Origin: Candidatus Abyssobacteria bacterium SURF_17
GTDB lineage: Bacteria > Abyssobacteria > SURF-5
Direction of reading: 5' to 3'
NCBI GenBank assembly: GCA_003598055.1
Contig: QZKI01000013.1
Coordinates: 19,970-83,969, forward strand
Length of the DNA: 64,000 nucleotides
The position numbers and the translations under genes were made by a program. Below the pieces are notes generated by a model that saw only the letters and a program-made list of their open reading frames with translations, did no database searches and had not been told where the DNA came from. Position 1 is the first letter of the stretch; each line of letters opens with the position of its first letter. Shown piece by piece: positions 35,273 through 42,831 of the stretch.

Positions 35273-36424
35273 TCAATGAGACAGCTTCGCCGTGTCCGCA
35301 AATTTGATGAAGGCTTCCCTTTCGGCATCGCCGAGCGATTCGGGAATTCGCACATCTACCTGGACGATGTGGTCGCCCCTTCCATTGCCATGCACCTTCT
35401 TCACACCTTTTCCCTTGAGTCGGAGTTTTCTACCGGGCTGCGTCCCCGGTGGGATGCGCAGGTTCACCGGGCCGTCAATCGTCTCCACCTTCACGTTCGC
35501 GCCGAGCACGGCCTGCGCAAGATTAACGGTCACGTCAGAATAGATAGTACTACCCTCGCGTCTGAATTTCGCGTGTTCGCGGACTCTTACGGTGAGAATG
35601 AGGTCGCCCGCCGGACCGCCCTGACTGCCCTTTTGTCCTTGTCCGGCAATGCGTATCTTCGAGCCGTTCCCGACGCCGGCGGGGATTTTTACCGCAATCG
35701 AACGCGTATGCGCGGCCACACCCTGTCCGCCGCATGCACTGCATGGCCTGCCACCGGTAACGCCCCGACCCAGGCAGGCGGGACATGGACGGCTGATCGA
35801 GAACGCTCCCTGGCTGGTCGCGACGGAGCCGCGCCCGTTGCACGTCGGACACGTCTGTGTGCCCGAGCCAGGCTCGGTTCCCGTGCCGCCACACCGCGAG
35901 CATTCTTCCTCACGAGCTATCTGAAACGTTGTCTTCCCGCCGGAGATGGCTTGCTCGAACGGTATTTCGATTTCGGCGTGGATGTCCTCGCCGCGCATCG
36001 GCCCGAAGTGCGTGCCGAATCCGGCCTGCGGCCCGCCCGCACCTCTGCCCATGCCGCCGAACCCGAAGATCGAGCTGAACAGGTCGCCAAGGTCGCCAAA
36101 TCCGGAAAGGTCTTCATATCTGAACTGCTGGCCGCCCGCTCCGGGATGCGGCCTGAATCCCCCCTGTCCGCCGGGCCCGAATCCGCCCCCGAACCCACCA
36201 AAGAAGGCGCCGTCGCGCATCTGATCGTACTGTTTCCGCTTCGTCTCATCGCCGAGGACATCATAGGCCTCTTGAACGCTCTTGAACTTCTCCTCGGCAG
36301 ACTTGTCGTTCGGGTTTCTGTCGGGGTGATACTTCTTGGCAAGCTTTCGATACGCATCCCGTATCTCCTTGTTGGATGCGGTCTTAGAGACTCCCAAAAC
36401 TTTGTAATAGTCCTTGGCAGGCAA
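35273..36424 (-). CDS. dnaJ: Chaperone DnaJ
   Basis: Hsp40 co-chaperone that drives DnaK ATPase. J domain with HPD (YHPDRNP) at residues about 5-70, a glycine/phenylalanine-rich linker ([16 protein letters not shown]), four zinc repeats ([32 protein letters not shown]) and the C-terminal substrate domain. 383 residues. TTG 36424 is used, preceded by [18 protein letters not shown] is the standard N-terminus. dnaK and grpE are not in the window. Confidence 0.95.
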   Translation of the reverse strand: MPAKDYYKVLGVSKTASNKEIRDAYRKLAKKYHPDRNPNDKSAEEKFKSVQEAYDVLGDETKRKQYDQMRDGAFFGGFGGGFGPGGQGGFRPHPGAGGQQFRYEDLSGFGDLGDLFSSIFGFGGMGRGAGGPQAGFGTHFGPMRGEDIHAEIEIPFEQAISGGKTTFQIAREEECSRCGGTGTEPGSGTQTCPTCNGRGSVATSQGAFSISRPCPACLGRGVTGGRPCSACGGQGVAAHTRSIAVKIPAGVGNGSKIRIAGQGQKGSQGGPAGDLILTVRVREHAKFRREGSTIYSDVTVNLAQAVLGANVKVETIDGPVNLRIPPGTQPGRKLRLKGKGVKKVHGNGRGDHIVQVDVRIPESLGDAEREAFIKFADTAKLSH

Positions 36425-36826
36425 GTACTCTCACCTCGTGCGAAAGGGTGTAGAAAACACAATTCTTCATTCAATATAGCACAAATATAACATAAGCGCA
36501 CACCGTTTGTCGAGGAGTAAGCCCTCGCGATGGACCACGCGAAATGGGCAACAAAAGGAATAAGAACATTTGAACCGCAGCGCGTCGCAGACCCGAAGCG
36601 CAGGAGACGCAAAGAAAAAGACTTGGAGACCGAAGTATCAACAAAACGCCCTTATCTGCAGATTAAGCAGATTCCCGCTGATAAAGAAGGAGGGGGAGCA
36701 CAAAGACGCGGATCATTCCTGCGAAAGCGCAAATCATAAGGAAAAACCCGTTTGGGCAACGTAGGCGCCTTTCATCCTCTTCTGTCCAAGAGCTTTTTCC
36801 GCAATTTCCAAGCGAATATCCTCCTC

Positions 36827-36857
36827 TTGCAAGGACGCAATGAATTGCGCCCCTACA
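36827..36857 (-). repeat. TGTAGGGGCG-type palindromic repeat, copy A
   Basis: Read on the minus strand it starts TGTAGGGGCGCAATTCATTG and ends CGTCCTTGCAA: arms GGGGCGCAAT and ATTGCGTCC around TC. The same pattern with changed core bases recurs at 36878, 39184 and 63956. Confidence 0.6.
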
Positions 36858-36877
36858 GAGGCAAATTAGGGAGACTC

Positions 36878-36903
36878 TTGCAGGGGCGCGATTCATCGCT
36901 CCC
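36878..36903 (+). repeat. TGTAGGGGCG-type palindromic repeat, copy B
   Basis: TTGCAGGGGCGCGATTCATC followed by GCTCCC on the plus strand. It faces copy A 20 bp away, giving an inverted pair. Confidence 0.6.
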
Positions 36904-36969
36904 AAAATGTGTTCGTGGACAGTTAATCTTTGGTTTGGACAAAACCGATGGCAGCCTCAACCAGAATTC

Positions 36970-38160
36970 TCACGTGCTTCGGGCACGGATGGACCTGAGT
37001 GCGCAGAAGCTGATGAACATGAACACTGATGCGACGGGGAAAATCGAACGATAGCCGAATGTATCGATAAGTTTGCCTCCAATGAGGGGGCCAAAAATCT
37101 GCGGGGCTGCCATACTTACTACACCGATGCCGACGAATTCCGCAGTACGTTCCTTCGGTATGAGGTCGAGCATGTAGGCGTAACCGACTCCCATGACTAC
37201 CGCAAGCGGGATGCCGCTGATGCCGAGCGTAATCAGTGCCTGCGTGAAACTCCGTGAGAAGCCAATCGTGAGGATAGCCGCTGTCCAGAAGGCGACCGCT
37301 GATAGCAGAAGCCCTCTTCGTCCGACTCTGTCGCCGAGCGCGCCTGACGGCAGTACGAGAACCGTCTGCACAATCGAGGGTATCATAGGGGCGAGGAGTG
37401 ATTTTCCCTCCCCCACCCCCAGTTCCTCGACAAGGAACAGAGTGATGAATGCCTGAACGACCCAAAAACCGAGCCACCAGAAAAACTGCGCAAGAAAGAA
37501 TTTCAGGGCGTCGGTCTCCTTGGCTATGCTCCTCAAATATCGGATAGGGGTGGTTTCTCCAAGAGAGTTCTCCTCGGGCTTGTCCGGCCCTCTCAGCAAC
37601 GCGATTGCAAACACTACTGAGAAGCAGCAGACCGCAGCAACCATGGAAAAGACCATCTTCGGATACTCGTCCCAAACCTGCGAACACGCGAAGAATGATG
37701 CGATGAGACCCATTCCGCCGAGAAGATTCATCACCCCGCTGGCAGTTCCTCGCTGGGATGGAGGCGTGATATCGGGCAAGAGCGACATGTACGGTGTTTG
37801 TGCGATATCCATGAACATATACGTAGCTCCACTGATGCATGCAATAAGCCCTAACGCACCCGTGTAAGGCAGACTCATCATGCAAGCGAACATGCCAAGC
37901 ATCCCGAAGAGTATGTATGGCTTCCGGCGCCCGAACCGACCGTGAGTTCGGTCACTGAAATAGCCCGCGATAGGCGGAACGATGCAGCCTGAGACCCCGG
38001 CCAAGCTGAGCATGAGCGAAATCAAGAATTTCGAGCCCGTGAATCCTCTCAGAAAAATGGGCATTACGCCCGTATAGAATCCCCAGAAAAAAAGTATCCC
38101 AAACCATCCCGTCCCGAGAATGGCCATTTCCCTATGAGTGATCTCAGCGGGTTCTTTCAA
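36970..38160 (-). CDS. Major facilitator superfamily transporter
   Basis: Membrane transporter of 396 residues with about twelve helices. The cytoplasmic loop motif appears as GYFSDRTHGRFGRRKPYI after helix II and as GALGDRVGRRGLLL after helix VIII, the usual repeat of the two MFS halves. The first loop form resembles sugar/cation symporters of the GPH or SLC45-like type, but the substrate is unknown. TTG 38160 is the first codon of the frame; ATG 38127 is also possible but would shorten the N-terminal tail. Confidence 0.85.
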   Translation of the reverse strand: MKEPAEITHREMAILGTGWFGILFFWGFYTGVMPIFLRGFTGSKFLISLMLSLAGVSGCIVPPIAGYFSDRTHGRFGRRKPYILFGMLGMFACMMSLPYTGALGLIACISGATYMFMDIAQTPYMSLLPDITPPSQRGTASGVMNLLGGMGLIASFFACSQVWDEYPKMVFSMVAAVCCFSVVFAIALLRGPDKPEENSLGETTPIRYLRSIAKETDALKFFLAQFFWWLGFWVVQAFITLFLVEELGVGEGKSLLAPMIPSIVQTVLVLPSGALGDRVGRRGLLLSAVAFWTAAILTIGFSRSFTQALITLGISGIPLAVVMGVGYAYMLDLIPKERTAEFVGIGVVSMAAPQIFGPLIGGKLIDTFGYRSIFPVASVFMFISFCALRSIRARST

Positions 38161-38306
38161 CGAAGAAGGGTCTCCAACGAGAAGGTCGGGAACGGAAAAA
38201 GGCTATGGAAATCGAACACCCAAATCCACGAGACCTTTGCAACCATCGCGATTATCATGCCGCGGCCAGGAAAATGGTACCTTTCACCTTTATAGGATAA
38301 TAGGTA

Positions 38307-39053
38307 TTATGTTCCCGGAATGAGCTTTTTCCGAAGTTTCCGAGCGTCCTCGACCGCATGCGCAGCCTCATCGTTATTGAAATATGCATAGACATCGCGA
38401 CCGCCCTCGAATTCCTTGCTTAGCCACTCGGCCCAGGGACGCAGGGATTGTTCCGGGTAGGCTCCGCGATACTTGCTGCCTGTCCCGTGAAACCGCACGT
38501 AAGCAACGCTTCCTGTTGCTATTCGCGGGACTTCGAGCCCCTCCATGTCATGCACGCAGAGGCTGGCGCCACGCTCATCGAGCATCGAAAAAACTTCTGA
38601 ATTCAGCCAACTCTGGTCACGGAACTCGAAGACGTGAACCAGATCACGAGGAAGGTGGTTCAAGAAATCCTCGAGCCGCTGCGGGTCGCACCTCCAGCGA
38701 GGCGGAAGCTGGTACAGAATGGGGCCGAGGTGTTCGCCGAGCAACCGTGCTCGCGTGAGGAATCGCTCAACGACTTGTTCGGGGTCTTTGAGTTTCTTCC
38801 TGTGAGTGATATAGCGATTGGCTTTGACGCTGTAAATGAATCCCGTTCCGGCCTGTTCGGCCCAACTGCGAAATGTCTTCTCACTCGGCAGTTGATAGAA
38901 AGTGTTGTTAATCTCGACGGTGTCAAAGGTCTGTGCGTAAAATGCAAACCACTCTTTGTTGGGAACGCCTTCAGGATAAAATCGCCCCTTCCAGTGCTCG
39001 TAGCTCCATCCTGAGCAGCCTACCCGTATTTCAGGTTTCTTCCGCTCGTTCAT
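38307..39053 (-). CDS. DUF72 family TIM-barrel protein
   Basis: 248-residue protein of the DUF72 family (YecE-like), whose reaction is unknown. Typical segments: RVGCSGWSYEHWKGRFYP at the start, FDTVEINNTFYQLPSE, FIYSVKANRYITH, LGPILYQLPPRW, VFEFRDQSWL and AYFNNDEAAHAVEDAR. Length is complete. Transcribed alone; the gap to the MFS gene is about 150 bp. Confidence 0.92.
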   Translation of the reverse strand: MNERKKPEIRVGCSGWSYEHWKGRFYPEGVPNKEWFAFYAQTFDTVEINNTFYQLPSEKTFRSWAEQAGTGFIYSVKANRYITHRKKLKDPEQVVERFLTRARLLGEHLGPILYQLPPRWRCDPQRLEDFLNHLPRDLVHVFEFRDQSWLNSEVFSMLDERGASLCVHDMEGLEVPRIATGSVAYVRFHGTGSKYRGAYPEQSLRPWAEWLSKEFEGGRDVYAYFNNDEAAHAVEDARKLRKKLIPGT

Positions 39054-39144
39054 GGTAGATTATGAAATCCGGGCGAGCGCGGCGTTCTGTGCCGAGGCAA
39101 CGCTTCATGCACGAGTGCGCTTGCCGCATCTAAGTACGCTCCCT

Positions 39145-39242
39145 CATGAATTCGGTGACGTATTGTTCTATTATCGTTTGTCTTTGTAGGGGCCGTTCGC
39201 GAACGGCCCCTACAAGAATGCGGACACATCACCGTATTCATG
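39145..39242. repeat. Nested inverted repeats with a 32-bp perfect palindrome
   Basis: Outer arms 39145-39161 (CATGAATTCGGTGACGT) and 39226-39242 (its reverse complement with two changes) surround a perfect 32-base palindrome at 39184-39215 made of TTGTAGGGGCCGTTCG and its complement. The inner part belongs to the TGTAGGGGC repeat family of this window. Confidence 0.75.
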
Positions 39243-39274
39243 AACATGTACAACAAGAAACTGGTAGCCATTTC

Positions 39275-39423
39275 GTCATTGCGAGGGAGCGACGGGTCGC
39301 AGACCCGAGCGACCGAAGCAGTCTCAGTCGTAGCGTTAAAGATGCAAGCAGAGATTTCTTCGCCCGGGTCTGCGACCCTCGGGCTTGCGGCCCTCGGGCC
39401 TGCGGCCCTGCGCTCGCAATGAC
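39275..39423. repeat. Long palindromic intergenic repeat (GTCATTGCGAG... type)
   Basis: Starts GTCATTGCGAGGGAGCGACG and ends GCGCTCGCAATGAC, so the ends are inverted; inside, CCGAAGCAGTCTC pairs with GAGATTTCTTCG. Stacked GGGTCTGCGACCCTCGGGCTTGCGG-like units near 39360-39412 repeat a short GC motif. Repeats with this terminal sequence are widespread between bacterial genes and have no coding function. Confidence 0.7.
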
Positions 39424-39456
39424 CGCATGGAGCCGCTTCGGACGAGTGCTCCTCTC

Positions 39457-40827
39457 CTATTTCCTTATTATTTGCCTCTTGGCCTGTTCTTCGACCTCCT
39501 TCGTTTCGCGCCTGAGTTGTTCGCTCTCCTCGACTGTGTACTTTCCGGGAGTGGTGATCCGCGTAATATCCTCCGGCAATGCTTTGAGCGAACGCTCACA
39601 CCGCTTTCGTGCGTCGTCGATCGTCTCCGTAAACGTGGCCCTTCCGTTCTCCATCACATTGGCCAACAGCGGGGTCATTCCGGGAATCGGCTTCTCCTCG
39701 CGCAAGGCGATGATATCGCGTTCGAATCGTCCGCTGCGGTCAAAGGCGCGATAAACCTGTTTTCCCGCCGGCAGCGTCATTTTGTCGGTGCTGAGCTTGA
39801 GGACGGGCTTCCCGTCGTATTCCACGAGTTTGTAAGCCATATCAGTGCTCGGGGCATCTTTCGAGACGCCCATGTTCGTGCCGACCCCGAAGCCGTCTAT
39901 GAGCGCCCCTTTGGTGAACACATCATCTATCTTATACTCGTCAAATCCGCTGCTTGCGAATATCAGGGTGTCGTTCAGGCCGGCCTCGTCCAGTATCTGA
40001 CGAACTTTCTTGCTCAGGTCAGCCATGTCGCCACTGTCGAGCCGGACTCCTCTGAGTTTCTGGCCGCGCTGTTTCATCTCCCGTCCTACAACGCATGCCT
40101 TTCGCGCGCCGGAAAGCGTGTCATAGGTGTCTATGAGAAGGACGCAATTGTCCGGATGCGTGCGCGCAAACGCCCGGAACGATTCAATCTCGTCATCGAA
40201 CGCGGTGACGTAGGAGTGCGCCATTGTGCCACTGATGGGAATGCCGTAGCGCTGGCCGGCAAGAACGTTGCTGGTGCCTTTGAAGCCTGCGATGTAACTC
40301 GAGCGCGCCACCTTCAGCCCTGCCTCTGCGCCGTGCGTGCGGCGGAGCGAGAAATCGATTAACGTCTTTCCCCGGGCGACAGTCATGCAGCGAGAGGCCT
40401 TCGTGCAAATGAGCGATTGAAGGTGCACAGCATTAATAACATACGATTCCACGAGCTGGCTCTCGATGATGGGCGCGGTCACTTCGAGGATAGGCTCATC
40501 TGCAAAGAAGACCTCACCCTCCTTCATTGCCCACACTTCGCCGGTAAATTTGACCGTCGCGAGAAAGCGGAGAAATTCTTCGGAGAACATCTTCGTGCTT
40601 CTCAAGTAGTCAATCTCATCGCTGGTGAAACGGAATCGTTCGAGATACCGGAGGACCTCCTCGAGGCCTGCGCTGACGAAGTACCCCCAATTCTTGGGAT
40701 ACGTGCGAATGAACAGGCTGAACGTGGCTGGCGCGAACATCTTTTCCTTGAAATAGCTCGCGGCCATAGTGAGCTCGTAAAGGTCGGTGATGAGAGCCGA
40801 CGCATATGGAGTGTCCGCTTTCGTCAT
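39457..40827 (-). CDS. pncB: Nicotinate phosphoribosyltransferase
   Basis: Salvages nicotinate to nicotinate mononucleotide for NAD. The 456 residues begin MTKADTPYASALITDLYELTMAASY, and contain FSLFIRTYPKNWGYFVSAGLEE, DFSLRRTHGAEAGLKVARSSYIAGFKGTSNVLAG, HSYVTAFDDE, and GVRLDSGDM for substrate binding. ATG 40827 is chosen from this family N-terminus and the preceding AGAGGAAACG. The C-terminal extension (FTETIDDARKRCERSL...) is as in the short bacterial/archaeal-type enzymes. Confidence 0.95.
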   Translation of the reverse strand: MTKADTPYASALITDLYELTMAASYFKEKMFAPATFSLFIRTYPKNWGYFVSAGLEEVLRYLERFRFTSDEIDYLRSTKMFSEEFLRFLATVKFTGEVWAMKEGEVFFADEPILEVTAPIIESQLVESYVINAVHLQSLICTKASRCMTVARGKTLIDFSLRRTHGAEAGLKVARSSYIAGFKGTSNVLAGQRYGIPISGTMAHSYVTAFDDEIESFRAFARTHPDNCVLLIDTYDTLSGARKACVVGREMKQRGQKLRGVRLDSGDMADLSKKVRQILDEAGLNDTLIFASSGFDEYKIDDVFTKGALIDGFGVGTNMGVSKDAPSTDMAYKLVEYDGKPVLKLSTDKMTLPAGKQVYRAFDRSGRFERDIIALREEKPIPGMTPLLANVMENGRATFTETIDDARKRCERSLKALPEDITRITTPGKYTVEESEQLRRETKEVEEQAKRQIIRK

Positions 40828-41004
40828 CTCGTTTCCTCTGTAGTCCTCCGCATGGGTCTCGGGAGTCTTTTTAAACCTTATCATGGAAGGTGTGCATCCG
40901 CAACGAGTGCGGGCAGGGGACAGCCGACCACCAAGCGCGGTGTGCTTAAACGACGCGCGCAATTGCGTCGTTGTCTGCTGAGAAGCGGTTCCGTGGATCC
41001 GGGC

Positions 41005-42651
41005 CTACTTCTTGAGTTTCTTTAGTTCCTCGGCCCGCAGCTCTTTCCGGAGTATCTTGCCGACGGCTGTCTTGGGCAGTTCACTGCGGAACTCAATGAT
41101 TTTGGGAACCTTGTAGGCAGCCATATTTTCCTTGCAGAAGGCGGTTATTTCTTCCGCGGTCGCAGTCTCCCCTGGGCGGAGTACGATGAAGGCTTTGACT
41201 GTCTCTCCGCGGTATTGGTGAGGAACTCCTATCGTGGCCGCCTCGAGCACTTTTGGATGCGAGTAGAGCACTTCATCCACTTCGCGTGGATAGATGTTGT
41301 ATCCGCCTGCGATTATCAGGTCCTTCTTTCTGTCTACGATATAGAAGTAGCCGTCCTCGTCCATGCGGGCGATGTCACCGGTGAGCAACCAGCCATCTTT
41401 GAGCGTCTGTTCTGTTTCCTGTGGTTTGTTCCAGTACCCGAGCATGACCTGAGGGCCTTTGATGATGAGCTCGCCCTCTTTCCCTACGGGCAGTTCCTTT
41501 TGCCAATCCTCGGTGTCAACAATCTTGGAGTCGGTGTCGGGGAATGGGATGCCGATGCTCCCCGGTTTTCTGATGCCGAGGATCGGTGTGGAATGCGTGA
41601 CGGGCGAAGCCTCGCTCAATCCGTAGCCCTCGGTCATCGAGATGCCCAAGGACGCGATGCCGTTAATCGTTTCAATGGCAAGCGGCGCCGAGCCTGAGTT
41701 GAACAGCGCCACTTTGTCCAGGCCCGCCTCGCCAGCATCGGGATGGTTCAGGATGGCGGTGAAGAGTGTGGGCACACCGGGGAAATAGGTGACGTCATCG
41801 GATGCAAACGCGTTGAGCAACTGGTCTATGTCGAACCGCGGAATCAAAATCATCTTCGCACCATTGAATATCCCGCAGTTCATCCCGCACGTCATCCCGT
41901 ACGAGTGAAATATGGGAATGACGATGAGATACACCTGCTGGCCGAGCGGCATGAGTTCTTTCGCCCATGTGGCGGTTTGGAGCGTATTCGAGACGATGTT
42001 CATATGAGAAAGCGTAGCGCCTTTGCTCAGGCCGGTGGTTCCGCCGGTGTACTGGAGCACCGCAGGCTCGTTTATGCCCACCTCCACCACGGGCGGGAGT
42101 CTGTTGCCGCCGCGTTCGAGGAGTTCGAGAAAACTGATCTCGCCAGCCGCAAGCTCCAGAGCGCCTGCAGCATCTCTCACTTCGGGTATCATGTAATCGG
42201 TCACCCGAGTCACGACGACGTTCTTCAGGCTGGTCGTCTCCTTGACTTTCCTCGCCTTGTCAATATGCATATCGAGACAGAAGAGCGTCTCCGTCCCGCT
42301 GTCATTAAGCTGGTGCTCGAGTTCTCGTTCCATATAGAGAGGATTCACGTTCACGACGATAGCGCCGATACGCAGAATCGCATAGTATCCGATGATTATC
42401 TGCGGACAGTTCGGGAGCATGAGGCCCACGCGGTCACCTTTGCGAATGCCCATGTCGGCGAGCGCGACCGCAAGTTTGTTCACCTGTGACCGGAGCTCGC
42501 GATAGGTGAGCGTGGCCCCATAAAAATCGGTTGCAAGGCTATCCTTGTACTTCGATGCCGCAAGGTCGAGCATGAAGTAAGCCGGCACCTTGGGATACCG
42601 AAGTGAAGAAGGAACAAAGTAATCATAGTGACGAAACCACGGCTTTTTCAT
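41005..42651 (-). CDS. Acyl-CoA synthetase (long-chain fatty acid-CoA ligase type)
   Basis: Adenylate-forming ligase that activates a carboxylic acid to its CoA thioester. The 548 residues show the P-loop YTGGTTGLSKGATLSH, MTEGYGLSEASPVTH, the hinge TGDIARMDEDGYFYIVDRKKD and the C-terminal catalytic Lys region LPKTAVGKILRKELR. Similar to FadD; chain-length preference cannot be read. AGAGGTG ribosome site 5 bases ahead. It lies alone between pncB and the divergent P-type ATPase. Confidence 0.93.
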   Translation of the reverse strand: MKKPWFRHYDYFVPSSLRYPKVPAYFMLDLAASKYKDSLATDFYGATLTYRELRSQVNKLAVALADMGIRKGDRVGLMLPNCPQIIIGYYAILRIGAIVVNVNPLYMERELEHQLNDSGTETLFCLDMHIDKARKVKETTSLKNVVVTRVTDYMIPEVRDAAGALELAAGEISFLELLERGGNRLPPVVEVGINEPAVLQYTGGTTGLSKGATLSHMNIVSNTLQTATWAKELMPLGQQVYLIVIPIFHSYGMTCGMNCGIFNGAKMILIPRFDIDQLLNAFASDDVTYFPGVPTLFTAILNHPDAGEAGLDKVALFNSGSAPLAIETINGIASLGISMTEGYGLSEASPVTHSTPILGIRKPGSIGIPFPDTDSKIVDTEDWQKELPVGKEGELIIKGPQVMLGYWNKPQETEQTLKDGWLLTGDIARMDEDGYFYIVDRKKDLIIAGGYNIYPREVDEVLYSHPKVLEAATIGVPHQYRGETVKAFIVLRPGETATAEEITAFCKENMAAYKVPKIIEFRSELPKTAVGKILRKELRAEELKKLKK

Positions 42652-42831
42652 GTGACACCTCTGAAGTGGTTGAGTTGTAACTAGTAACTACAGGTTGCGG
42701 GGCAGATAATATCATATTTTATGCTCAATGGAAAGACTTTGCTTGAATTCCGTTGGCGAAGCACGGCTCCAGTTTGGTATAGTTGAGAAAAAAGTGCATA
42801 CGTGCGCTCTCGAACTGAGGGTTTTCCTAGA

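Larger units (their letters stand above)
36425..36969. other. Gene-free stretch with repeat copies
   Basis: 545 bp between dnaJ and the MFS gene. Short frames here lack protein-like features. It holds A/G-rich, simple-looking sequence (36530-36740) and two inverted copies of a TGTAGGGGCG-type repeat (36827-36857 and 36878-36903). Confidence 0.6.

Noticed and set aside
35012..36490. 492-codon plus-strand frame over dnaJ
   Set aside because: Antisense of dnaJ, which has all four zinc repeats and the J domain.
36530..36740. Possible small coding gene in A/G-rich sequence
   Set aside because: Highly basic, low-complexity product in all frames with no ribosome site.
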